A stretch of 44,552 nucleotides of DNA from Chloroflexia bacterium. Its GTDB lineage: Bacteria; Chloroflexota; Chloroflexia; Thermobaculales; Thermobaculaceae. Where the stretch lies: the NCBI GenBank assembly GCA_030446765.1, contig JAUJMR010000005.1:92548-137099 (forward strand), read 5' to 3'. This document shows, piece by piece, positions 19,125 through 28,530 of the stretch; position 1 is the first letter of the stretch, and every line of letters starts with the position of its first letter. A program made the translations under genes and the position numbers. The notes under the pieces are model-generated. The model saw only the letters and a program-made list of their open reading frames with translations. It was not told the DNA's origin and made no database searches.

Positions 19125-19745
19125 TCAGAGTGTGCCCGGTCGCGCGCCATGCGCCTCCAGATAACCGCGCAGCTTGCGCAGGGCCAGCTTGCATCTGGTC
19201 TTGATTGTGCCAATGGGCGCCGCCGAGTGCTCGGCGATCTCGGTCTGGGTCAGCCCGCCGAAGTACGCTAGTTCGATGCACTGCCGCTGGCTCCACGGCA
19301 GCCGACCAACAGCATCGACGAGCAACTCCCTCCTGATTCTCCTGAGCAGGAGGTCGTGCGGCCCCGACGAGGGGTCTGCCACATCCGCCAGGAAGCTCGA
19401 CGAATCGGGACGACATCGGATCGAGCGGGGGCGAGTGGCGCGGCGCCGCAACTCGTCGACCGCCGCGTGGTGGGTAGTGCCGAGTATCCATCCACTCGCG
19501 CTCCCCCGCTCGCGGCGATAGTCGGCCGCGCGCAGCCAGATCTTCAGGAACACCTCCTGAGTGAGTTCCTCGGCCGTCTCAGAATCCCGCACCAGCCGCA
19601 GCGCGAGGGAGAAAACAGGACCGGCGTACCGAGCGTAGAGCTCGCCGAGCGCCGCCTCATCCACGACCGCAACCAGAGCCAGCAACGCCTCGTCCGACCC
19701 CTCGACGCTCACTTCCCTCCACTCGTTCGCGATACAGTTCCCCAT
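19125..19745 (-). CDS. ECF-type RNA polymerase sigma factor
   Basis: A 206-residue sigma-70 family protein with region 2 (ALGELYARYAGPVFSLALRLV, then AEELTQEVFLKIW) and region 4 (LPWSQRQCIELAYFGGLTQTEIAE, then PIGTIKTRCKLALRKLR); regions 1 and 3 are missing, as in ECF sigma factors. The sequence around TQEVFLKIW and the length resemble the RpoE/SigK-like groups. No anti-sigma factor follows it; downstream is the convergent sortase gene. The dispersed repeat at 19841-19965 lies just upstream and may separate it from its promoter. Confidence 0.88.
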   Translation of the reverse strand: MGNCIANEWREVSVEGSDEALLALVAVVDEAALGELYARYAGPVFSLALRLVRDSETAEELTQEVFLKIWLRAADYRRERGSASGWILGTTHHAAVDELRRRATRPRSIRCRPDSSSFLADVADPSSGPHDLLLRRIRRELLVDAVGRLPWSQRQCIELAYFGGLTQTEIAEHSAAPIGTIKTRCKLALRKLRGYLEAHGARPGTL

Positions 19746-19840
19746 CGCAGACGATGGTAATCTTGCTCAGTACCTGTAGCAACGCCGCAGGGGTTCGAAT
19801 GTGCCTACGACAGCGAGCCGAGACGCGGGAGAGGCGTCTC

Positions 19841-19965
19841 ATACGGGCTCCGTCAGAAAGGTAGGGCATCTCTCATTCCGAGCGTGCGAAGAAATCGGAG
19901 TACGGTTCACAGATCCCTCACCGCGTTTTGGATGACATGCAGCACGGCTCAAGCAGATCGCGTAT
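19841..19965. repeat. 125-bp dispersed repeat, copy 1
   Basis: This stretch aligns without gaps over its full length with 29656-29780, roughly four bases in five identical by eye. The core is an imperfect palindrome: TCATTCCGAGCGTGCGA on one side and CCTCACCGCG..TTGGATGACA on the other. No coding sequence is seen in it. It resembles small palindromic interspersed elements found between genes in many bacteria. Confidence 0.75.
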
Positions 19966-20129
19966 CAGGGGGCATCAGAGGTCGGCCCTGCGGTGGGTGT
20001 ACTTGGACGTCGAGGCGTAGCGGGGCGGGGCTCAGTGTCCCTCTCCCGGCCGATGGGAGACTCAACCCCTGCCCGACACAGACTCCTGCCACCAGATTGT
20101 GTGGTGAGCGAACGGGCCCCTTCGAGCAC

Positions 20130-20898
20130 CTAGCTCTTGGAGAGGACGAAGGAGATCAGGTAACCCGCGGCCGTGGCGAACGCGACGAACGGCCAGCCGT
20201 CCCGGTATGCTTCCGGCATCAAGAGTGTCGGCGAGCGACGCCAGCACCGCCCCGGCGTCGAACGCGAGCATCACCGCGAGTACCTCATCGCCCACCCCAC
20301 GGAAGACGGTAGTACCGAGCACGACCGACGCAGCGAGCAGGAAGCCCGTTGCCACCCATATCCCGATCGCGAATCGCATTGAACGCCCCCCGTCCGTGAG
20401 TTTGTCCGCGCTACTCAGCAAGAGCCTCGGGCAGGTTGGAGGCGAAGATCGCGAACAGGAGCGCGATCCCCCTGCCGCCGCCCTCGGAGGACTGTAGGAG
20501 GGTTATGCCGAGCGCGATCTTCTCCGGTACCCCGTCCAGCGTCACGCCGGCCAGGAGCGCGAAGGCGGATTCTTCTCCGCCCCGGTCGGTGAGCCACCCC
20601 GTCCATCACGCCGGCCAGGAGCGCGAAGGCGGATCCGGTGAGGCGCGATCGAGAAACGCATCGGTCAGCGCGAACACCGAAGCACCCAGGACAAACGCAA
20701 GACCCGACCAGCTGACCCCCCCTGACGGAACGCCTCAGAGAAAAGCTCGAACGCCAACGCCGCCGTCAGGGAGCCGCTGGCGAAGGCAAGGGCGACCGCC
20801 ACAAGGCGTTTGGGCACGTTCAGGTACGAACCGACCACCGCGCCGATGACGAGCGCGCTCGATGCGGCAAGGCCGTACAGCAGCGCCTGGGATAACAC
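20130..20898 (-). pseudogene. ZIP-family metal transporter, broken
   Basis: Bridging frames gives a ZIP/ZupT-like divalent metal transporter of about 250 residues. It starts at GTG 20898, with GCAGGAGGTAGG just upstream. Family-like segments are LSQALLYGLAASSALVIGA, VALAFASGSLTAALAFELF, the helix-4 motif TLDGVPEKIALGITLL, helix-5 FASNLPEALAE, and the end FATAAGYLISFVLS. The two metal-binding motifs (DG.PE and NLPE) are intact. Breaks lie near a seven-G run (about 20715), at an internal 64-bp duplication (20543-20634), near 20415 and near 20215. The number of lesions plus a duplication makes true decay more likely here than in single-indel genes. Confidence 0.7.
20543..20634. repeat. Direct repeat inside the ZIP pseudogene
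   Basis: A 28-bp sequence beginning CACGCCGGCCAGGAGCG occurs at 20543-20570 and again, identical, at 20607-20634. The preceding CCCCGTCCA is shared too. The 64-bp spacing suggests a tandem duplication that destroyed the reading frame. Confidence 0.85.
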
Positions 20899-21179
20899 GA
20901 CCCTACCTCCTGCTTCGGCTACGATCATAGCCGCATCCGGGCGAGTTGCCAGTTCCTCACCCTGAGAAGCGGTTATCTCCGATGCCGGAAGCATCATACC
21001 ATCCCGCGAGCTCTGAGCAACGAGGGCTATTCGGGGCGGTAGCACGCGCTCTGTGGCTTTCTGTAGTCGGATCCAACGTCTGCGTGGCGAGGCTATGCCA
21101 CCCCTGCGGCGCCCCTGGCACAGGGGTGCATAGGAGCACGCGGAACTTGGAGAAAATAACGACGAATTGGAGAACGTAC

Positions 21180-22155
21180 ATGCCAGCGACACCTGAGGCA
21201 CAGCAGATCATGGACACGATCGGGGCGGCGGGTCCGCCGCCGAACGCGAAGGAGCCGGCGGAAGCACGGCAGGGTGCGAGCCCCGGCCGACGCGATGCGG
21301 CAAGTATTGGAGGAGCGTGGTACTCCGTACGAGCCAGAGCCGGTAGCAGACATCTCCGAGCGGACCATACCCGGCCCGGGTGGGGAGATACCGGTGCGGG
21401 TATACACGCCGGAGGGACAGGGCCCTTTCCCGGTGCTGGTGTACTATCACGGCGGCGGCTGGGTGCTCTTCGATCTCGACGTGTACGACGCGTCCTGTCG
21501 GGGACTCGCCAATGCGGGCGGGTGTGTGGTGCTCTCCGTGGACTACCGACAAGCGCCGGAGCACCGGTACCCAGCGGCGCACGAGGACACCTTCGCGGCG
21601 TACGCCTGGGCGCGGAGTCACGCGCCGGAGATCGGCGGCGACCCCGACCGCGTGGCGGTGGCAGGCGAGAGCGTAGGCGGCAATATGGCGGCCTCCACCT
21701 GCCTGATGGCGCGTGCTCAGGGGATGCCGATGCCTCTGTTCCAGATCCTCGTGTATCCGGTGACGAACTACGCGTTCGATACGCCGTCCTATCAGCAGCA
21801 AGCCGAGGCGGTGCCGCTTTCGCGGGAACTGATGGAGTGGTTCTTCCGCTACTATCTGCGGGATGAGTCCGATGGCGCGGATCCCAGGCTCTCCGTGCTA
21901 CGGGCGGACGACCTGTCTGGCCTGCCTCCGGCGCTCGTCATCACGGACGAGTTCGATCCGCTGGCCAGCGAAGGGGAAGCATACGCCCAGAAGCTGCGTG
22001 CGGCGGGGGTGCCCGTCGAGTACCAGCACTACCCTGGGGTGATGCACGAGTTCTTCTCGATGCCCGCGGCTATCCCGGAGGCAAGGCGCGCCATTGACGA
22101 GGCTGGGGCGATGCTCCGTACGGCATGGGCGGGGGTGGCTCGTCATCGGGAGTGA
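21180..22155 (+). pseudogene. Alpha/beta hydrolase, HSL-type esterase/lipase, one frameshift
   Basis: An esterase of the hormone-sensitive-lipase group (about 324 residues when bridged). HGGGW forms the oxyanion hole, the nucleophile Ser lies in GESVGG, Asp in TDEFDPL and His in HEFFSM. ATG 21180 has GGAG seven bases upstream and begins MPATPEAQQIMDTI. The frame shifts at about 21262, where GGG would need to be GG to join PAEARQ to VRAPADAMRQ. From 21274 onward the frame is intact, so a shorter product starting there might still fold. Small-chain ester substrates are typical. Confidence 0.82.
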
Positions 22156-22351
22156 GCGGCTCTGCCGCGCCCGCCGGGGATGGCGAGGTCATCATACGCC
22201 CAAGCAACGCCTGAGCAACGGCGGGCCCGTACACGACCCGCTACGGCTCCGAGCGCGCGACCGTGCGGGTTTTGGACCGGCGGCACAGGCGGTAGAATCA
22301 TCGGTCTGATGGACGGAAAACGCGGACCGACCATACAGTGCACGCGATGCG

Positions 22352-22386
22352 GTAGTAGGGTCACCTCGGCGAGGTGACCCTACTAC
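22352..22386. terminator. Perfect 16-bp hairpin between convergent genes
   Basis: GTAGTAGGGTCACCTC, a three-base loop GGC, then the exact reverse complement. It sits between the esterase (+) and the ferritin-like gene (-), whose TAG stop lies inside the stem. It can fold on both strands and probably ends transcription from both sides, although no strong U-tract follows. Confidence 0.7.
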
Positions 22387-23759
22387 TCTCCAATGATACT
22401 GCCAGCAGTATCCACGAGTTCGCCGCTCCCCGCCTTGAGGAAGCTGAAGTGGACTTCGGACTCCGCTTTCCGCCCGTTGGCGTCCGCGTAGAAGCCTTCG
22501 ATATGAGCGACCGCCTTCGTGCCCCACCGCACGAGGTCGTCGCGTTTCTGCGCGTCGTCGTCGGTGAAGTGCCGCAGCCAGTTCGTCGCCAGCTTCACGT
22601 GCGTGAGCTCGTCAGCCTGCAGATAGTCGCACAGCTCCGCGATGCGGTGGTACCCGCGCTTTTCCGCCTCGGTGCGCCATAGCCGCAGCGTCTGCATCAG
22701 GTTCTTCTCCGCCCAGGAATTGGTCACGGTGATGCGCCGGAGCGGGTCCTCTTCGTTCTGCATCCACCACCACGCCAGCGACCAGGGGCCATACCCGAGC
22801 GCGCCGCCCAGCTCCTCCTCCACGGCCTTGGCGACGATCTCGATATGCCGCGCCTCGTCCCACATCTGATGCGCAAGCTCCATCCGCATCTCCCACGGCA
22901 ACTCCGGAAACTCGGCGAGCATCTTGCCCATGCGGTCCGTCGTCTCGACTTCGCCATACAGGAGCTGGTGGAACTTATGCCGGAAGCCCTCGATGGACCA
23001 CTCATCGTCAGCCGAATAGGCTTTCCGGAACTCTTGCGGGTCGTCCGAGAACCAGAACGGCGGTTCGACCACAGGGTGAGGCAGCGGCGCCGATCGCTTC
23101 TGGTAGCGATACCCTGCCTTCCCGCGCTTGATGCGCGCGGGCGCCTTCTCCTCCTTCGCGCTGTGGAATGCGAGCCAGTGCGACTCGATGCCCTGGCCGG
23201 TGACCCCGCCGCACTCGACGAGGCGAGACTCGATATCTGCCTGCACCTCCAGCGCACGCTTGCGGTCCCCGGTGGAGCGCGTAAGGCCGTCGAGCACCGC
23301 CTGGCCCCACGCCACGTGCGACTGGCCCATGCTCGCGAGCTGTCGCAGCAGGCGCACGGTCGGGGTGTCGGTCAGCGGATCCGTGGCGTCGGCGTGATAC
23401 ACGTACGTGCTCACCAGGTGCGGCTCGAGCACCCGATACACCGCGACGAGGCGGTCGATCACGGCATCCAGGTTCCACACGTACTCGCACAACCGCGCGA
23501 ACTCATCCGTCGCGGGCTCCTGCCGGTCGCGGCCCGAGCGAAGCTGCTCCAGCCGCTCGCCCAGCAGATCGGCCGCCTGCGCGTGGTCGTATACGTGGTA
23601 CCCGAACGTCGCCTTGAACGCGAGCTGTGGTGTGGTGTGCGACCACCCAGCCACCACCTCCATCAACTGCACTTCGAGGTAGCGGTAGTTCGCGAGGCGC
23701 TGCGAGTTTTCCTTGACGGTGAACCGTCCACCGAACTCCCTGCGGTCGACAACTGGCAT
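22383..23759 (-). CDS. Ferritin-like domain protein (tandem four-helix)
   Basis: A 458-residue protein with metal-site patterns of the ferritin-like superfamily. The first half has LEVQLMEVVAGWSHTTPQL and a Gly-rich YHVYDHAQAADLLGERL. The second half carries a clear di-iron pattern: Glu in LLYGEVETTDRM, E/H in MWDEARHIEIV (E-x-x-H), and Glu/His in LQADELTHVKLA. The enzyme activity is unknown; similar proteins have been annotated as ferritin-like or DUF455-type. The ATG at 23759 has GGAGGAG upstream and lies 15 bp after the alcohol dehydrogenase stop, so it is the last gene of the sugar-transport operon. The frame is clean. Confidence 0.75.
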   Translation of the reverse strand: MPVVDRREFGGRFTVKENSQRLANYRYLEVQLMEVVAGWSHTTPQLAFKATFGYHVYDHAQAADLLGERLEQLRSGRDRQEPATDEFARLCEYVWNLDAVIDRLVAVYRVLEPHLVSTYVYHADATDPLTDTPTVRLLRQLASMGQSHVAWGQAVLDGLTRSTGDRKRALEVQADIESRLVECGGVTGQGIESHWLAFHSAKEEKAPARIKRGKAGYRYQKRSAPLPHPVVEPPFWFSDDPQEFRKAYSADDEWSIEGFRHKFHQLLYGEVETTDRMGKMLAEFPELPWEMRMELAHQMWDEARHIEIVAKAVEEELGGALGYGPWSLAWWWMQNEEDPLRRITVTNSWAEKNLMQTLRLWRTEAEKRGYHRIAELCDYLQADELTHVKLATNWLRHFTDDDAQKRDDLVRWGTKAVAHIEGFYADANGRKAESEVHFSFLKAGSGELVDTAGSIIGE

Positions 23760-23774
23760 CCTGTCTCCTCCTGG

Positions 23775-24740
23775 CTAAAGCGCCCCGGCGCCGTTCATCC
23801 GGACGGTCGATTTCACGAACCCTTCCGGCTTCTCGTGCGCGGTTTGGAACGCCTGATTGATATCCTGCAGCGGGAAGCGGTGGGTAACGAGACCATCGAG
23901 CCGGAGCCTTCCCGACGTCAACAGCCGCATACCGGTGCGCATCCCGCGCATGATCGTCGCCTCGTCGCGGAAGTGGGCGTTCACTATCCTGAAGGCCTGA
24001 TAGTTCCAGTGCGCAAGCGGGATCTCCCTCATCCCGCCCTGATGGTAACCGACGATGACCAGCTTGCCGCTCATCCGGGTAACGTCACCGAGCATCGAGA
24101 GGGGCGCCTGCACACCCGTTACCTCAAACGACACATCGGCGCCTCGACCATCGGTCAACTCCCGCACGACGTGGGGCAAAGACTCTGACCGCACGTTTAC
24201 GACCCGTGTCGCGCCGAACTGCTCCGCCCGGGTGAGCACATCGGATCGCGTGTCGGCGACGATCAGGTGCCGCGGGCCGCGCAGGGCGACGAGCTTCTGG
24301 ACCATGTTGCCCATGAAGCCGGCACCGATGATCACAACGTCATCACCGAGTGCAACGTCCGCCAGCTCCACGGCGTTGACGGCGCAGGCGAGCGGCTCCC
24401 CGAGCGCGAGATCCAGCGGAACGCTCCCCACCGGCAGACAGTATTCTGCTTTGACCGCCACGTACTCCGCGAAGCCTTTCCCGGTCGTCCACACAGACAC
24501 CGGGTCACCCTCCTTCGGGGAAGTAACCTCCTCGCCGACCTTCTCGACGATTCCGCTCACCTCGTGTCCGGGGTAGCGTGGGAAGCCGTCCGCGCCAGCG
24601 GACCCATCCCACACGTCGAGCTCCGAGGTGCATACCCCGCAGGCAGCCACGTGGACGAGTACCTCGTCGGGCTCGATGTCGGGCACTGGCTCGTCGATGA
24701 TATCGAACGCACGCGGTGCGCGTAGGACGGCGATTTTCAC
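23775..24740 (-). CDS. Zinc-type medium-chain alcohol/polyol dehydrogenase
   Basis: An MDR-superfamily dehydrogenase of about 321 residues. Cys in AACGVCTSELDVW, His/Glu in PGHEVSG and the GEPLACA segment form the catalytic zinc site; GAGFMGNMVQ is the Rossmann NAD(P) loop. The four-Cys structural zinc lobe appears to be missing, which is common in short sorbitol- or threonine-dehydrogenase-like members. GTG 24740 is preferred because GAGGAGG lies seven bases upstream; the GTG at 24746 would be too close. Its place after the permeases suggests it oxidises the imported sugar or polyol. Confidence 0.85.
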   Translation of the reverse strand: MKIAVLRAPRAFDIIDEPVPDIEPDEVLVHVAACGVCTSELDVWDGSAGADGFPRYPGHEVSGIVEKVGEEVTSPKEGDPVSVWTTGKGFAEYVAVKAEYCLPVGSVPLDLALGEPLACAVNAVELADVALGDDVVIIGAGFMGNMVQKLVALRGPRHLIVADTRSDVLTRAEQFGATRVVNVRSESLPHVVRELTDGRGADVSFEVTGVQAPLSMLGDVTRMSGKLVIVGYHQGGMREIPLAHWNYQAFRIVNAHFRDEATIMRGMRTGMRLLTSGRLRLDGLVTHRFPLQDINQAFQTAHEKPEGFVKSTVRMNGAGAL

Positions 24741-24836
24741 AGTCACTCCTCCTCAGATAGCAAATGATGCTGATCTGTCGACATTAAGAGATCGGCTGCG
24801 CATCCGGTTGTGGGCCGACGATCGATGACCGCGGAC

Positions 24837-25772
24837 TCACTTCATGCCCGTCAGTGCGATACCCTGTACAAACTGGCGCTGGAACACGAGGAAGACGAGC
24901 ACCACCGGCAGGGTGACTAGTACCGAGCCGGCCATTAGCTGGTCCCAAGCCGTGCGATTCTTGACTACAAACAGTGTCAGTCCCAAGGGCACTGTGTACA
25001 AGTCGGGATCGCTGATGATGATCAGCGGCCAGAAGAAGTCTTCCCACACAAACTGAAATGTGAAGATAGCGTGGGCAGCCAGGGCTGGCACGCTGAGCGG
25101 CAAGATTATCCGCCAGTAGATGCGGAAGTGAGAAGCACCATCAATGCGCGCGGCGTCGAGGAGCTCGTCCGGGATGCTCTTCATGTACTGCCGTAACAGG
25201 AAGATCCCGAACGTGCTCACGATTCCCGGTGCGATGAGCCCCCAGTAGGAGTCTAGCCATCCGTGTCCGCCCTGTCCCATTATGTCATTACCACCGAAGA
25301 GAGGCATGTTCCCCAGGATGATATAGCTCGGGATGAGCGTGACCATGCCCGGAATCATCATCGTTCCCAACCCCAGAAGAAAGAGAAAGTCACGTCCTGG
25401 GAAGCGGCGCTTGGCGTACGTATACGCGGCGAGCGAGTTGAAGAATAGCTGCAGGAACGTAACCGATAGCGCAACGTATGCGCTGTTGAAGAACCATCGC
25501 CCTATGTTCGCTCCGCTGAGAAAGTTGATGTAATTATTCAGGCTCGGGTCAATGGGAATCCAACTCGGCGGCCACCTGAACATGTTCGCCTGGCTTTGCA
25601 GCGATGCGACCACCATCCAGAGAAACGGCGCGGCGAACACCACCGCCCCTGCAATCAGCAGGGTATATTGCACGAGCTTCAGCACCAGCACTTGCAGCGC
25701 CTGGCGCAATGAGGCAGAACCGTGCCGCACATCCGGATTGCCGCGCGCCTTTTCCCGGCTTCGTACTGCCAC
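24837..25772 (-). CDS. Carbohydrate ABC transporter permease (MalG-type)
   Basis: A 311-residue inner-membrane permease of the binding-protein-dependent CUT1 family, with six predicted helices (first about YTLLIAGAVVFAAPFLWMVV). The cytoplasmic EAA loop that contacts the ATPase reads PDELLDAARIDGASHFRIYWRI. GTG 25772 has AAAGGAG six bases upstream and follows the MalF-type gene by 15 bp. No ATPase gene is found in the window, so the system probably shares a general ATPase (MsmX/MalK-like) encoded elsewhere. Confidence 0.92.
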   Translation of the reverse strand: MAVRSREKARGNPDVRHGSASLRQALQVLVLKLVQYTLLIAGAVVFAAPFLWMVVASLQSQANMFRWPPSWIPIDPSLNNYINFLSGANIGRWFFNSAYVALSVTFLQLFFNSLAAYTYAKRRFPGRDFLFLLGLGTMMIPGMVTLIPSYIILGNMPLFGGNDIMGQGGHGWLDSYWGLIAPGIVSTFGIFLLRQYMKSIPDELLDAARIDGASHFRIYWRIILPLSVPALAAHAIFTFQFVWEDFFWPLIIISDPDLYTVPLGLTLFVVKNRTAWDQLMAGSVLVTLPVVLVFLVFQRQFVQGIALTGMK

Positions 25773-25787
25773 AAGCTTCTCCTTTGT

Positions 25788-26714
25788 CTAGTACTCTATC
25801 TCACGGTACGTCAGCCGCCACCAGAGCAGGGTAAACACAAAAACCATCGCGAACAGGAAGTACGAAATGGCCGCCGCATAGCCCATCTCGAACTCCTTGA
25901 ATGCCTTCTGGTAGAGCAGGTAGCCCACCGTCGTCGTGCGCCGCAGAGGCCCGCCGTTCGTCAGGAGGAAGACCCTGGTGAACTCCTGAAGTGCACCAAT
26001 CATAGAGATCACAAAGAGGAAGAACATCGTGGGGGAGAGCAGGGGGATGGTGATATTTCGCAGCCGCCGCACGGGTCCTGCCCCGTCTACCTTCGCGGCG
26101 TCGTAGAGCTCCTGCGGTATCGCCTGTAGTCCCGCCAGAAAGACGACCATCTGAAATCCCACCCCCTGCCACACGCTCACCCCGATGACGGCGGGCATAG
26201 CCAGGTTGCGGTCAGAAAGCCACAGCAGCGGCTCGTTGATGATGTTCAACTTCAACAGATAGTAGTTCAGCAGTCCATAGTCCCCGTTGTAAACCCATTT
26301 CCAGATGACTGCCGCTGCGACAGCCGAGGTGATCACCGGCAGGTAGAACAAGGTGCGGAACAGCCCGCGCGCCCGCAATCGGTTGTTGAGCAGCAGCGCG
26401 ATCAGGAGACCGATTCCCATAGTGAGCGGGACCGACACAACAGCGTAGTACAGGGTGTTGACGACCGCCCCTCGCAGACGCCTGTCCTGTGCCAGCCGGA
26501 TATAGTTGTCCAACCCCACGAACGGCTTCTCCGGCTCGAGGACGTTCCACTGATGAAAGCTCAGGTAAATGGAGAACGCGATGCCGAACACCGTGAAGAT
26601 CGCGAATAGGAGAAGCCCTGGTGCGAGGAAGAGGTAGGCTGTCCACTCCTTGCGCATCTCGCGCAGTATCTGCTGGTGTCTGCCTGGTCCCTGCTTAAGG
26701 GAAGTGACTGCCAT
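25788..26714 (-). CDS. Carbohydrate ABC transporter permease (MalF-type)
   Basis: A 308-residue permease of the same CUT1 system. Helices start near AYLFLAPGLLLFAIFTVFG, and the EAA loop is PQELYDAAKVDGAGPVRRLRNI. FVGLDNYIRLAQD is the usual periplasmic segment after helix 1. ATG 26714 has AGGAGG ten bases upstream. It pairs with the MalG-type gene to form the channel. Confidence 0.92.
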   Translation of the reverse strand: MAVTSLKQGPGRHQQILREMRKEWTAYLFLAPGLLLFAIFTVFGIAFSIYLSFHQWNVLEPEKPFVGLDNYIRLAQDRRLRGAVVNTLYYAVVSVPLTMGIGLLIALLLNNRLRARGLFRTLFYLPVITSAVAAAVIWKWVYNGDYGLLNYYLLKLNIINEPLLWLSDRNLAMPAVIGVSVWQGVGFQMVVFLAGLQAIPQELYDAAKVDGAGPVRRLRNITIPLLSPTMFFLFVISMIGALQEFTRVFLLTNGGPLRRTTTVGYLLYQKAFKEFEMGYAAAISYFLFAMVFVFTLLWWRLTYREIEY

Positions 26715-26827
26715 AGGGTCTTGTCCTCCTGTGGCACGCAGCCGTGCGTGCGGACATTCTCAGTGCGCCGTTACGGTATGAGGTAGACGACCGAACTCGA
26801 CCGTCCACCTCATGTCTCTGCCAGAAG

Positions 26828-28417
26828 CTACTTCTGAGCGTCCAGGATGTCCTGTCCCGCTAGCGCGGCCTCGTCCATCGCGTCCGCGGCTTCGATGTCG
26901 CCGTAGATCGCTTTGCCGAGATTCTCGTTGATCGCTTCTTCGATCTCGTACCACTGCTCGTTGTCAAATGCAGGGTCTGAAACTCCGCACTCCATCTGCT
27001 CTGCAAAGCCCTTAAGGATCGGGTTGTTGGCAAAGACCTGCGGGTCATTGAGTAGCGACTTGCGCGGTGGCAGCAGGGAGCCTGGGTTCCGCTTCGTGCC
27101 GACGTTCCAGAGTGCCATGTTCTGAGGCGCGGAGAGGAACTCGATCCACTTCCAGGCAGCGTCCTTGTTCTTGCTCTGCTCGAACACGACCAGCGAGTCA
27201 CCGGCGATGGTAGTGGCGCACTGCTTGTCCTTCGGTAGCGGCGCGGTTGCCCACTTGCCCTTGATCTTCGGGTACTCATCGAGCAGTGTTCCGGCGAACC
27301 ACGCACCCGCTACATACATCCCGACCTTGCCGTTGCCAAACGCGACGCGCCCATCCCAAGAGTTAGAGTTGAGCAGGTCGGGCGGGGAGTAGTTTCGGGC
27401 CAGATCCACGTAGAACTCAGTAGCCCGCTTGCCCTCCTCGCCGTTGAAGGCTACTTGCTTGCCGTCCTCAGAGAGCAGGCGTGCACCCGTCTGCCAGTAC
27501 CAGGGATACCAGTAGTAGGTTGCCTCGGGGGCGAAGACCACGAAGCCGTACTGCTTCTTCTCCTTGTTCGTCAGCTTCTTTGCAGCATCCATGAACTCCT
27601 CCCACGTTTCGGGAGGTCCGTCTATGCCTGCCTGCTGGAAGAGGTCGGTTCGGTAGAAGAGTCCCGTGGATTCTCCGTCGAACGGTAGTCCGTACATACT
27701 GCCTTTGACGGTAGCAGCCTTCGCGAAGGCCTCTACGTAGTCATCGGGCTTAACGGCTGCGCTCTTTGCGATGTACGGGTCCAGGTTTACGAGTGCGTTA
27801 CGAGTGCCGAACGCGCCCACTGTGCCGTTGTCGACGAATGCCGCATCGGGAGCGTTGCCACCCGCTATCTGAGTGGTCAGCTTGTCCTGCATTTGCTCCG
27901 CCGGCACGTCCTGGAGCTTGATCTTGATGTTAGGGTGCAGTTTCTCGAACCGGGCAACGAACGGCTTCAGTCCATCGCCGACCCAAGAAGCGAACGTGAC
28001 CGTTACCTGCTCCTTCGGATCAGGAATGGCTGGACTGAGGTTGCCGAGGTCGAGTTTCTCACCGATAGAAGTGGCCTCAACTGCTGCGGTCGCCTCTATG
28101 GGGGCGGTTGCCGCTGCGATGGCCGTCTCCTCACCGGCAGGTCTACCCTCGGCCTGGTCCGGTATGGTGGCTACCGCTTCCGGCGCTTCGGTCGCCGCTG
28201 TATCTCCCGTAGCCTCTGTGGGCTCGGAGGTCGACGTATCCCCGGCGGGCTCCGTCGCCGTTACATCACCCGAAGTGTTTTCACCCTCGGCGGGTGTCGT
28301 AGCCTGGCCTGTGTTTGCCTGGTTGTTGGTGCCACCGTTACCGCAAGCGGCGATGAGTGGTGTCAGCAGTACCAAGATAGCAAACAGCGCCAGAAACCTA
28401 GCATTACGGCTACTCAA
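26828..28417 (-). CDS. Extracellular sugar-binding lipoprotein of ABC transporter
   Basis: A 529-residue family-1 solute-binding protein. The signal peptide ends in the lipobox LIAAC (Cys25), so it is lipid-anchored outside the membrane. A Thr/Glu/Ala-rich linker of about 100 residues follows, then the binding domain (VTVTFASWVGDGLKPFV, NIKIKLQDVPAEQMQDKLTTQ, YGLPFDGESTGLFYRTDLF, GKVGMYVAGAWF). The TTG start at 28417 has GGAGGG seven bases upstream. It is first of the permease set and directly downstream of the LacI gene. The ligand is probably an oligosaccharide; the alpha-amylase-like gene nearby hints at alpha-glucans, which is inference. Confidence 0.92.
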   Translation of the reverse strand: MSSRNARFLALFAILVLLTPLIAACGNGGTNNQANTGQATTPAEGENTSGDVTATEPAGDTSTSEPTEATGDTAATEAPEAVATIPDQAEGRPAGEETAIAAATAPIEATAAVEATSIGEKLDLGNLSPAIPDPKEQVTVTFASWVGDGLKPFVARFEKLHPNIKIKLQDVPAEQMQDKLTTQIAGGNAPDAAFVDNGTVGAFGTRNALVNLDPYIAKSAAVKPDDYVEAFAKAATVKGSMYGLPFDGESTGLFYRTDLFQQAGIDGPPETWEEFMDAAKKLTNKEKKQYGFVVFAPEATYYWYPWYWQTGARLLSEDGKQVAFNGEEGKRATEFYVDLARNYSPPDLLNSNSWDGRVAFGNGKVGMYVAGAWFAGTLLDEYPKIKGKWATAPLPKDKQCATTIAGDSLVVFEQSKNKDAAWKWIEFLSAPQNMALWNVGTKRNPGSLLPPRKSLLNDPQVFANNPILKGFAEQMECGVSDPAFDNEQWYEIEEAINENLGKAIYGDIEAADAMDEAALAGQDILDAQK

Positions 28418-28530
28418 CTTTGCACCCTCCAGATCTGATGGGTTCCGCTACCAGCCACGCCGGCAGCAGATCTCTTTCCTTGGCGAATATGCATGCACTC
28501 CTCGAAGGCAATCACCCCCCACCGTTACAC

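Noticed and set aside
22845..24188. 447-codon plus-strand frame
   Set aside because: It runs antisense to the ferritin-like and dehydrogenase genes, which have full motif support; composition is Arg/His/Leu-rich as in shadow frames.
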